Positions 9,146 through 17,827 of a DNA stretch of 64,000 nt are shown piece by piece. The position numbers and the translations under genes are program-made. How positions within the stretch are numbered: position 1 is the stretch's first letter; each line of letters starts with the position of its first letter. Below the pieces are notes generated by a model. That model ran no database searches. It was not told where the DNA came from and saw only the letters and a list, made by a program, of their open reading frames with translations. The DNA comes from Luteirhabdus pelagi (GTDB taxonomy: Bacteria; Bacteroidota; Bacteroidia; Flavobacteriales; Flavobacteriaceae): contig NZ_JAECMS010000005.1 of the NCBI RefSeq assembly GCF_016827595.1, positions 73,277 to 137,276 of the forward strand, in the 5' to 3' direction.

Positions 9146-9172
9146 GCCTGTCGTTATCGACGGGCTTTTTTT
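9146..9172 (+). terminator. Intrinsic terminator after dps
   Basis: An 8 bp stem (GCCTGTCG with CGACGGGC, one G-T pair) closes a TTAT loop and is followed by seven T residues. It lies 25 bp past the dps stop and just before the stop of the convergent gene. Confidence 0.88.
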
Positions 9173-9176
9173 ATTT

Positions 9177-12100
9177 CTAAAAGTCGAACCCTACCCCTAC
9201 TGTAATACGTGTTTCCTCTGGCGACCAAAACGCACTGGCAGTTGTTGTAAAGCCACCACTACCGTGAATCCAAAGTCCACCGCCAACATCACTGTGCCAT
9301 ACATCGGAATTCCGAGCTGGTATCCACACACGGCCTAAATCGGTTCCGGCATATAAACCTATCTGAATCGGTTTGACACCAATATTAAAATCGTCGAAAC
9401 TATAACGAACATCGGCACTTCCTACCAACATCGATTTTCCACTAAAACGTTCTTCACGAAAAGCACGTAAGCCTGTATTAGCATCCAACACAACCGCTTG
9501 ATAAAATTCAAATCGGTTGCCAAAATTAAACTGACCGCGAATTTGGGTTTTCAAAATCCATTTCTTGTTAGTGGTTAAGCTATTATAAAACCCTAATCGT
9601 GTCTTTAAATAACCAAAGGTTCTTTGTAAGTCGTCAAAATTTCCAGTCGCACCAAGGTTTAAATCGAACATCATCCCGATGGTCGGATTACGGGAATCAT
9701 CGAAACTGCGGTAGTTGTAAATACCCTCCAAGGTTCCAAAATAATCGGTCTCGTCAAGTTCAACAGTGGCTTTTGGGTTTACCGATGCGGGCATCGGACT
9801 TTGAAGCGTGATGGCTTCAAAAACACCCTGTAATTTATAAAAGGAACCAAAATTTGAATTCTTCAATAATCCGCCTTTAGCACTGATGGTTTGCACCTGA
9901 ACGCGGTTGGCGTCCATACCACCTTCATCTTCCAGGTTTGGCGATTCATTTCCGTATCCAAAGTAATTCACGGTATAATTAGGACTGGTAAACCGAACCC
10001 CATACGAAAGATTTTTATCGTTTACGATATTAGCAATTTCACCCTCATAATTGACATCAAAACTTTCAGTATCCCAATAATACGCAGCATTCAGCACATG
10101 TTTTTGAGAGAAAGGATTTCGTTGAAAACTATTGATCTGGTAAATATACTGTGCACCCGTTCTAAAACCGTCATCAGGATTGTATCCCAAAGCTCCGGCA
10201 TAGGCGTGAACGCGTTCAATTTGCTTTCTATAATCGAAGGTGTTCAAATTATAGACATCGGTTAATCGAAGATTTCCTCCATCGCGCTCTTCAATGGTAT
10301 TCGGTAACGACTCATGGTCGTACACCTTCACTCGATCGCCATTCTTCAGACGATAGATATCATTCCCCAGACCACCAATAATTCTTGTAAAAATGGGTTG
10401 CCCAGCGTCGCCAGTGACTTCAAAAATGTCTTCCCCGTCGAGTCCATACACCCAAATTTCCTTGGTATCCTTGCTCAAGAAAGTACGGTCGCTGACCAAC
10501 ATTCCTTTGTCGTCGGCTGGAAACGTATAATTTTTCACATTCGTTTTCCCGTCACTAAAACGGGTAATGACAAAAAAATCAGCCTTTTCTGTCCCCATAA
10601 CAATTTGCAAACTCGATAGAAAATCATAATAACTATCGGCTGCTTCAACCAACTTATCCCTACGCTGTTTCAATGTTGAAATTAAATTTTGCAGGGATTC
10701 ACTTTGCACTTCCGTAGGCACCTTGGTGAACGCTGCTTCAATTATGCTATCACTCAGTTGCATTTGAATGAATTCGGCTCCTTGTTTCCAATCGCTTCTA
10801 ACAGATTGTTCCAATAAGGCTCGGTCTAACACCACTCCTTCTTCATTAAACCAACGCAAATTGTTGAAATTTTCACTATACACCTGACGCTGGTAACTTC
10901 TACCAAAAATACTACGGGCTACATCAAAAATAGAGCCCTCGAAACTAGAAAAGGCATCGTCGCGATGTAACGGAATGGGCACCAAGTAAAGCGTTTCATC
11001 GCTATTCGCATATTCAGCCCAACGCCAATGGTCTTTTTCACGGTCCCAATCGCCAACCAACATATCGAATAGTCGAGACCGGATATAATTTTGCTCGTCA
11101 ACCAATACCTCCCGACCCTTTTTCAATTTGGTCAGAATATCGTCTGTGGTTTCAATAAGGTCTGGATATTCAAATAACGGCTCATCTTTGCCACTTTCAG
11201 AAGGTGCTTTGGAAAGCATATAAAGCTCATCGCCAAAGTTTTCGTTGTAACCACCCAATCGCGATTGTTTCGGAATGTAGAAAAGTTCCGATTCATTGTG
11301 AAAAATATCTACCGCTTCGGCTAGGGTCGGCAAGGCAAGCGCCGCATACGGGTGTGTTGCCGTGTAGAAATCTACATCGAAACTTCCTTTCGGAATTGTA
11401 TTCGAATCGTCGCTAGTAGTTTCCTCTTCCTTTCCTTCTTCTTCAAAAACCTTTGGTTGTGAAATATCGAGTACGCCCTTCTTCAAAGACCGCATTCTAT
11501 ATTGATTTCCTTCCGAATCCTTCAACAACAACACATTGTATTGTTCATTTCCTGTCTTACGAACTACTTCCAACCCACCATAAAGGGTATCTAACAATGC
11601 AACTTTTGCAGTTACGGGTGTTGTATAATCGCTTTGGTATTTCCTTCCCCAAACAGTGGTAAAAAAGAGCGACTGACGTAAGGAGTCGGGACGATACACC
11701 GCAGCTTTTTCGGTTACAGGGAAGGTGTCGGGATCAACCTCAAGTGCGAAGGGTTCAGGTTTCTCGAAAACAGGTTTCTCATATAACAGTTTCGGTTTCT
11801 TCTGACCATCATCACCATAAAAACGAACGTAGGAAGAGCCATCATCGAATAAATCGAGTACTGCAAATCCTTGTCCGCCGTAACTAAACAATCCATGCTG
11901 TCCCAATGCGGCAAAGGAATCCTTGGCGCCACTTCCCGAAACGATCTGTATAAGTCCAGCATCCGTTTCATGATATTGAAGCGTATGTTCATGACCAGAA
12001 GCAATAACTACCTTTCCGTGTTTTTCTGCCAATGGTGCCAAACGGTTCATCAGCTTATTCGTAAGCTCGTTATATCTGTCCTGTACCGAAACGCCTCCCT

Positions 12101-12911
12101 GAGCACGAATTTGAGCAACCAATGATGCTAAAATCGGTAAGGGAAATTTTGATTGTGTTGGGTATAAGTGTTTTTCTAAACTGAAGTAACCGCCATGACT
12201 ACCATTCGTAAACATCGGGTGATGCATGGCGAAAACGATTGTTTTGTTTTTATTCTTTTCGAATTCATTTTCCAATTCAATAAAGAATTTATCGCGCGAC
12301 TTTATCTCGCAGCCATCGTTTATTTCTGGGTGAAGGTTCCAATCCTCCAAGTACCATTGGGAGTCGATGATAATTAATTGGACATTTGGTGAAACCGAGT
12401 AGCTCACTAATGGACATCCGTCCTGTGGCTGAAGTCCTTCTTCTGAAAGGTGTTTGGCAATATACTGCTGCTCACGATACAAACCCTCCAATCCATTCCA
12501 ATACCAATCATGGTTGCCAGGAATGATATAACTTGTCCCATCGAAATTTTCGAGCGATTGAAATTGGGCATCCATATAATGCTCGCTAAAGGGTCGTTCT
12601 GGATCGCCTTCTGGCGGCATCCCATTATCATAAATATTGTCGCCCAAAAAAATCGCATAGTCATCCTTGGTATCCTCATCCTTCAAATACTCCCGAAAGA
12701 GAATTAATCCAGTACTCATACCATCCATAGGCGAAATACCAGCATCTCCAATCAAATAAAATGTTTTTTCGAGTTGCTTCCCTTTGGAAAATTTATCGAA
12801 CCCATCTTCAGAAATAATACTTCCTTCCTCCGTTCGATATTGTGGCTCATAGGTAGCACAGCCTACCAATATTAGCAGACAACAAATTGACCAAAAGGAC
12901 TTCATAGACAT
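9177..12911 (-). CDS. Metallophosphatase-kinase-like-barrel lipoprotein, copy A (intact phosphatase site)
   Basis: 1,244-residue lipoprotein (or 1,242 from a second ATG at 12905) with lipobox LVGC at residue 18. Residues ~48-350 form a calcineurin-like metallophosphatase with all motifs: GDAG (D56), GDN (D91), GNHD (N133, H134, D135), HHP (H230), GHEH (H307, H309). Residues ~440-660 resemble a CotH/HipA-type kinase fold (GNQYRMRSLKK, then DWDREKDHW and PIPLHRDD), with changes at the expected catalytic positions. The last ~350 residues look like an outer-membrane beta-barrel with an Omp85-type LRAFREERFSG loop motif. It is 11 bp downstream of a paralogue and probably co-transcribed with it. 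The substrate is unknown. Confidence 0.8.
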   Translation of the reverse strand: MSMKSFWSICCLLILVGCATYEPQYRTEEGSIISEDGFDKFSKGKQLEKTFYLIGDAGISPMDGMSTGLILFREYLKDEDTKDDYAIFLGDNIYDNGMPPEGDPERPFSEHYMDAQFQSLENFDGTSYIIPGNHDWYWNGLEGLYREQQYIAKHLSEEGLQPQDGCPLVSYSVSPNVQLIIIDSQWYLEDWNLHPEINDGCEIKSRDKFFIELENEFEKNKNKTIVFAMHHPMFTNGSHGGYFSLEKHLYPTQSKFPLPILASLVAQIRAQGGVSVQDRYNELTNKLMNRLAPLAEKHGKVVIASGHEHTLQYHETDAGLIQIVSGSGAKDSFAALGQHGLFSYGGQGFAVLDLFDDGSSYVRFYGDDGQKKPKLLYEKPVFEKPEPFALEVDPDTFPVTEKAAVYRPDSLRQSLFFTTVWGRKYQSDYTTPVTAKVALLDTLYGGLEVVRKTGNEQYNVLLLKDSEGNQYRMRSLKKGVLDISQPKVFEEEGKEEETTSDDSNTIPKGSFDVDFYTATHPYAALALPTLAEAVDIFHNESELFYIPKQSRLGGYNENFGDELYMLSKAPSESGKDEPLFEYPDLIETTDDILTKLKKGREVLVDEQNYIRSRLFDMLVGDWDREKDHWRWAEYANSDETLYLVPIPLHRDDAFSSFEGSIFDVARSIFGRSYQRQVYSENFNNLRWFNEEGVVLDRALLEQSVRSDWKQGAEFIQMQLSDSIIEAAFTKVPTEVQSESLQNLISTLKQRRDKLVEAADSYYDFLSSLQIVMGTEKADFFVITRFSDGKTNVKNYTFPADDKGMLVSDRTFLSKDTKEIWVYGLDGEDIFEVTGDAGQPIFTRIIGGLGNDIYRLKNGDRVKVYDHESLPNTIEERDGGNLRLTDVYNLNTFDYRKQIERVHAYAGALGYNPDDGFRTGAQYIYQINSFQRNPFSQKHVLNAAYYWDTESFDVNYEGEIANIVNDKNLSYGVRFTSPNYTVNYFGYGNESPNLEDEGGMDANRVQVQTISAKGGLLKNSNFGSFYKLQGVFEAITLQSPMPASVNPKATVELDETDYFGTLEGIYNYRSFDDSRNPTIGMMFDLNLGATGNFDDLQRTFGYLKTRLGFYNSLTTNKKWILKTQIRGQFNFGNRFEFYQAVVLDANTGLRAFREERFSGKSMLVGSADVRYSFDDFNIGVKPIQIGLYAGTDLGRVWIPARNSDVWHSDVGGGLWIHGSGGFTTTASAFWSPEETRITVGVGFDF

Positions 12912-12922
12912 GTTGAATTCTT

Positions 12923-15900
12923 CTATAATGAAACGGCTACACGAAACGAAAATTGGATACCTTCATCGGAGGTAAAGACATTTACCGTTCCGCTGGCCAA
13001 GTTCGCAGCATTAATCCATATTCCGCCACCATAGGAAGAGTGCCATTCGTCGGACATATCGTTAGGCACCCAAACGCGACCCACATCGTAGCCTCCCAAT
13101 ACGCCGATCTGAATAGGCGTTAAGGCAGTTCTGAAACTCGGGAAACTATAGCGAAGATCGGCTTGACCCGCCAGCGCACTTTCGCCCGTAAAACGATCTC
13201 GTCTATAGCCGCGCAAACCGTAGTCGCGACCTAATTGCGCCGCCTGATAAAACTCATAGCCATCACCAAAGTTAAACTGTCCCAAGGCGGTGGTTCGCAA
13301 AACCAACTTTCTATTTTGTGAAATAGCATTGTATAAGGTGAACTGTGGCTTCACATAGGCAAAAGGTTCTTCATCGGTGATATTCTGGGTCGCATTTGCT
13401 TCCAAATTGAATTCCATTCCGCGTGTTGGATTGGCTTTACTGTCGAAACTATCATAGATATAGGTTCCCGTTGCCGTAGCAAAGGATTTGGTTTCATCCA
13501 ATTCGATGGGTGGGTTTTGTGAAATGAAGCGTCCTTCGGTATCCTCTACTTCATATGCTTGATAGCCTAGCATAAATTTGAAGGTGCTTCCATAGTTACC
13601 ATCTTTCTTAATTCCGAAACTTCCGCCATACCCACCAATTCGTACACGGTTGAAGTCACGATCGAAGCCGTCTTCATCATCTACATTGATGGTTTCATTT
13701 CCAAAACCAAAGAAGTTCTCTGCAAAATTCGGATTTCGGAAGTTACCACCGATTAAAAAGTTCCAATGGCCAAAGATATTGGCAAATTCTCCTTGGTAGT
13801 TCACATTAAAACTCTGCGTCGCAAAATAATATCCAAAATTGAAACGGTGCTGCTGCTTAAATGGATTCTCTTGAAAACCGTTAATCGTTAATACATCGGT
13901 AACTCCAATTAAAAAGCCATCGTCTGGATTGAAACCTACGGCAGGCAACAATAAATTCGTCGTTAAGTTTTGCTTCAGGTAATCGTACCGATTAAATGAA
14001 TGGTTATCGGTAATCCTAAAAGCTGCACCGCCTTTTTCCTCGATTGTGTTGTCTTTCGATTTCTGATCGTAAACCTTTATTTTTCTACCGTTTTTAATAC
14101 GATATATATCGTTGTTCAGGCCACCGATAATTCGAATAAAAATAAGGTTATCGCCTTCCCCTTCTACTTCAAATACATCATCGTCGTCTAATCCATATAG
14201 CCAGATTTCATCTGTATCTTCACTGGTATACACTCTATCGATTAACACCTCACCTTTTTCGCCATCCTTGATACGCCATCCTTGAATACGCGTTTCCCCA
14301 TTAGGCATTCTGGTAACGGTAAAATGGTCGTCCTTATCGGTTCCGGTGATGGTTTGTTGCTTTGAGAAATAGTCATAGTATTCTTCTGCAATCTTCACAA
14401 TATTATCGCGTCGACCACGCAATTTTTCCTTTATATCGGCAGCGGTTTCATCCTGAACCTCTTTTGGAAGTTTGCTGAAGGCTTCTTCAATGACTTCATT
14501 CGTAACGTTGTTTTTGATGAATTCAGCTTGTGCGATCCATTCTTCTCGTCCATAGTTTTCAATAAAAGCCTTATCCAGTTTTATTCCAGCGGTATTGAAC
14601 CATTTCGTGTGCTCTAGTTCTTCACCATACACCTGAAACTGGCGTGCGGTGCTAAATATCGTTCGTACGGCATCTAACAGTCCGCCATCGAAATTCGCAT
14701 ATACCTGATCGCGGTCTCTTGGAATTGGCTTATAGATTTTGTCACCATTTTCATCCTCCTGAAGTGCCCAGCGCCATTGGTCGTTATGACGGTCCCAATC
14801 GCCAATAAGCATATCGAAAATACGCGCTCTGATATAGGCTTTCTGGTCTACTTTATTTTCTTCATCGGCGCGAACATCGTATAACATATCGTCGGTACTG
14901 ATAATATCCTCGGCATACGCGAAGGTTGGTCCATCGTACTCTTCGTCAGGGCGTTCTACTATCATATAGAGTTCATCGCCATAGGTTTCATTAAATTTTC
15001 CAAGCGCTTTTTGTTTGGGGACATAAAACAATTTGGGGTTTGTATGAAAAACATCGGCCGCATCGGCTAGGTCTGGAATGGTAAAGGCACCGTACGGATG
15101 TGCAGCCGTATAGAAGTCTAAAATCAAATCTTCGGGTAAGGTATTTCGGAAATCGCTTTCAATTACCTTATCCTTTACGATTACCGTTTGCAGAAACTGC
15201 ACTGCACTTTTACGTAGAGCTCGCATGTTGTAGTCGCGGCCACCTCTTCCTTTTAATCGGAGTGAAACCGTTTGGTGACCACCACCAGCGCGTTTCACCT
15301 CTAATCCACCATACAAAGTATCCAAATCCACTACCGGAGCCGTCACTTTCGTTCCGTATACCTTACGATAATGCTGTCCCCAGACTGTTTTGAAAAAACC
15401 GGTTCTATCTACTAGGCTATCAGGATAGACAGAAGCTTCCATGGTTTGTGGAAAGGTATCCGGTAAGTTGGAAACATCGTATGCTTCAACAGGTTCGATA
15501 ATTTGTTTTTCGAAGAGGATTTCAGCTTCACCGGCATCATTCACCCCAAAAAAGGTAACGGTAACCGATTTGTCATCGCCTACAAATATCTTTGAGAATC
15601 CTTCTTTTCCATAGCTAAATTGTCCAAAACGACCCAAAGCAGCTGCTGTGGTTTTCCCAACTGCACCGCTAATGACCTGCTTTGCAATTGGGCTTTCTAT
15701 ATATTGGAGCGATTGCTCATGTCCCGAAACAAATACCAAGTGTTCATGATCCTTTGAGAGCACTTCAATCCGGTCCATTAACTCATTATAGCGTTCGTTA
15801 TAGCGGTCTTTAGGTGAAATGGCGCCCTGCGACTGGATTTGCGTGTACAAGGTTGCTGCTCCAGGAAAGGGAGGAAATAATTGTCTGGATGCAGAAAACT

Positions 15901-16573
15901 TTCCACCATAATAGCCATTTGTATACAGCGGATGCTGCATAGCGAAGATGATCGTTTTCTCCTTATTCTTTTTTAATTCCCCTTCAATCTCGACAAAGAA
16001 TTGGTGACGCGTCGTAATCTCTTCACACTTATCATTCATTTCAAGATTGTCGTCCCAATCCTCCAAGTACCATTGCGTATCGATAAGCAGCAGCTGAATA
16101 TCTTTAGTGAAGTCTAGACTTTTCAACGGACAGCCATTGTTTGGCTCCAACACATCGTCGTCTTCATATATATCTTCATATCGATCCTTGAGAAAATCTT
16201 CAACATCCTCAAGCCCATCGACACCACCGTTCCATTCGGAAGTACCTGGTACCACATACAAACGCGCATCGCCCTTTGGCAATAATGCTTCACTTAAATT
16301 GTTAGGCTCAAAATTATTTCCGAGATACAATACCACATCATCTTCGGTAGCATATTCAGTAAGGTAAGAATTGAACGCTTCACGAACCTTTGATTGCCTA
16401 TTGTTTGCTTCCTTTATACCATTTCCGAAGAGATAAAAAGTTGTTCCATTTTTACCCTGAACGGTTGAAATACTTGGGTTGGAAGTTTGATTTGAATATT
16501 GGGGTGAATAAGTGGCGCAGGCTGAAAATAGAAGCGTTACGACAAAAGTTATAGTGATGTTAATTTTTTTCAT
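12923..16573 (-). CDS. Metallophosphatase-kinase-like-barrel lipoprotein, copy B (degenerate phosphatase site)
   Basis: 1,216 residues from the ATG at 16573. The frame runs to a TTG at 16615, but only the ATG places the signal peptide (MKKINITITFVV, lipobox FSAC) at the N-terminus. It aligns with the next gene over its whole length. In the phosphatase domain nearly every metal ligand is replaced: GDAG to GNGI, GDN to GNN, GNHD to GTSE, HHP to QHP, GHEH to GHEQ. In the kinase-like middle it has DWDRHNDQW (residues ~592-600) and PIPRDRDQ (~616-623), closer to CotH-type kinases than copy A. The C-terminal barrel carries LRGYRRDRFTG, an Omp85-like motif. It looks functional, not decayed: the frame is intact. 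Confidence 0.8.
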   Translation of the reverse strand: MKKINITITFVVTLLFSACATYSPQYSNQTSNPSISTVQGKNGTTFYLFGNGIKEANNRQSKVREAFNSYLTEYATEDDVVLYLGNNFEPNNLSEALLPKGDARLYVVPGTSEWNGGVDGLEDVEDFLKDRYEDIYEDDDVLEPNNGCPLKSLDFTKDIQLLLIDTQWYLEDWDDNLEMNDKCEEITTRHQFFVEIEGELKKNKEKTIIFAMQHPLYTNGYYGGKFSASRQLFPPFPGAATLYTQIQSQGAISPKDRYNERYNELMDRIEVLSKDHEHLVFVSGHEQSLQYIESPIAKQVISGAVGKTTAAALGRFGQFSYGKEGFSKIFVGDDKSVTVTFFGVNDAGEAEILFEKQIIEPVEAYDVSNLPDTFPQTMEASVYPDSLVDRTGFFKTVWGQHYRKVYGTKVTAPVVDLDTLYGGLEVKRAGGGHQTVSLRLKGRGGRDYNMRALRKSAVQFLQTVIVKDKVIESDFRNTLPEDLILDFYTAAHPYGAFTIPDLADAADVFHTNPKLFYVPKQKALGKFNETYGDELYMIVERPDEEYDGPTFAYAEDIISTDDMLYDVRADEENKVDQKAYIRARIFDMLIGDWDRHNDQWRWALQEDENGDKIYKPIPRDRDQVYANFDGGLLDAVRTIFSTARQFQVYGEELEHTKWFNTAGIKLDKAFIENYGREEWIAQAEFIKNNVTNEVIEEAFSKLPKEVQDETAADIKEKLRGRRDNIVKIAEEYYDYFSKQQTITGTDKDDHFTVTRMPNGETRIQGWRIKDGEKGEVLIDRVYTSEDTDEIWLYGLDDDDVFEVEGEGDNLIFIRIIGGLNNDIYRIKNGRKIKVYDQKSKDNTIEEKGGAAFRITDNHSFNRYDYLKQNLTTNLLLPAVGFNPDDGFLIGVTDVLTINGFQENPFKQQHRFNFGYYFATQSFNVNYQGEFANIFGHWNFLIGGNFRNPNFAENFFGFGNETINVDDEDGFDRDFNRVRIGGYGGSFGIKKDGNYGSTFKFMLGYQAYEVEDTEGRFISQNPPIELDETKSFATATGTYIYDSFDSKANPTRGMEFNLEANATQNITDEEPFAYVKPQFTLYNAISQNRKLVLRTTALGQFNFGDGYEFYQAAQLGRDYGLRGYRRDRFTGESALAGQADLRYSFPSFRTALTPIQIGVLGGYDVGRVWVPNDMSDEWHSSYGGGIWINAANLASGTVNVFTSDEGIQFSFRVAVSL

Positions 16574-16624
16574 AAATAGAGTAAAGCGTATATTTTTCGT
16601 ACTTTCATTCAACAAAAATTCTTT

Positions 16625-17827
16625 ATGAGCGACCTAGTTGAAGCGACCGATAAATTTGTAATGGAGCTGTTTAAAGAGAAGCTTCCCTCGAGTTTCGTAT
16701 ATCATAACTACACGCACACAAAGCGGGTATATAAAAGTATAAACGAAATAATTGAACACTCCCAAATTTCTGTTAAAGATGCGGAAGCACTAAGGTTAGC
16801 AGCACTTCTACATGATACGGGCTATACGGTGAAGCATGACGGCCATGAAGAGGAAAGCGTAAAAATCGCTACCGAGTTTTTGGAAGGTAAGGATGTGGAT
16901 CAAGAAACCATCAAGACGGTCAATAAATGTATTCGCGCTACCAAATTTAAGGATACCACTCCGGAGGATGAACTGGAAGAAATTATTCGTGATGCCGATT
17001 CATCACACTTTGGAAAAGATTATTTTAAGGAAGCTAGCGAATTTCTTCGACAGGAGCTGATCGCCCAAAATCTAAAGAACTATACCCCGCAGGAATGGCG
17101 CGACGAGAATATCGATATGCTTATCAACGAGCATAAATTTTATACAGATTATGCTATTAAAAATTGGCAACCCGAAAAGCAGGATAATCTAGCGTCGTTG
17201 GTTAAAAAGCGTAAAAAGTTTAAGAAGAAGATTGATAAGGAGCGCATGAAGGCTCAAATGAAAGTGAAGTACAAGGACAAGAGTGCCGACCGTGGAATTC
17301 AGACCTTTTACCGAACCGCCCTTCGAAATCACATCAAACTTAGTGATATTGCTGATACCAAGGCGAATATATTGCTTTCGGTGAATGCGATTATCATTTC
17401 ATTGGTACTATCGAATCTGCTTTCAAAATTGGATAATCCTACCAACGATTACCTGATTATTCCAACCGCAATTTTTGTGATGTTTAGTGCCATAACAATG
17501 ATTCTTTCGGTAATTGCCACCCGACCGAATGTAACTAGGGGTGAATTCACCAAAGAGGATGTTGATAATAAAAGTGTCAACTTAGCTTTCTTTGGAAACT
17601 TCCACCGTATGGAACTCGACCAATATATGTGGGCTATTGAAGAGTTATTGAAGGACCGTGACTATGTGTATAAATCGCTTACGAAGGATTTATACTTCTT
17701 GGGAAAGGTATTGGATCGGAAATATCGCATTTTACGATGGACGTACACTATTTTCGTACTAGGTACGATGATTTCCATCATCGCGTTTGCGGTATCCTTT
17801 TACTTCGGTGGTGGAAGGGTAGCCTAA
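16625..17827 (+). CDS. HD-domain phosphohydrolase fused to PycTM (Pycsar effector-type) membrane domain
   Basis: 400 residues in two parts. Residues 1-180 are an HD metal-dependent phosphohydrolase with H31, H63-D64 (LLHDTGY) and D123 (IRDADSSHF). Residues ~225-397 match the PycTM/DUF5706 domain: TALRNHIKLSDIADTKANILLSVNA-type opening, membrane helices at ~248-266, ~278-297 and ~373-394. PycTM is the membrane effector domain of Pycsar anti-phage systems, which respond to cyclic pyrimidine nucleotides. No cyclase is encoded nearby, so this is not a complete Pycsar locus. A highly charged linker joins the parts. Its stop overlaps that of the convergent GAF gene by 4 bp. Confidence 0.82.
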   Translation: MSDLVEATDKFVMELFKEKLPSSFVYHNYTHTKRVYKSINEIIEHSQISVKDAEALRLAALLHDTGYTVKHDGHEEESVKIATEFLEGKDVDQETIKTVNKCIRATKFKDTTPEDELEEIIRDADSSHFGKDYFKEASEFLRQELIAQNLKNYTPQEWRDENIDMLINEHKFYTDYAIKNWQPEKQDNLASLVKKRKKFKKKIDKERMKAQMKVKYKDKSADRGIQTFYRTALRNHIKLSDIADTKANILLSVNAIIISLVLSNLLSKLDNPTNDYLIIPTAIFVMFSAITMILSVIATRPNVTRGEFTKEDVDNKSVNLAFFGNFHRMELDQYMWAIEELLKDRDYVYKSLTKDLYFLGKVLDRKYRILRWTYTIFVLGTMISIIAFAVSFYFGGGRVA

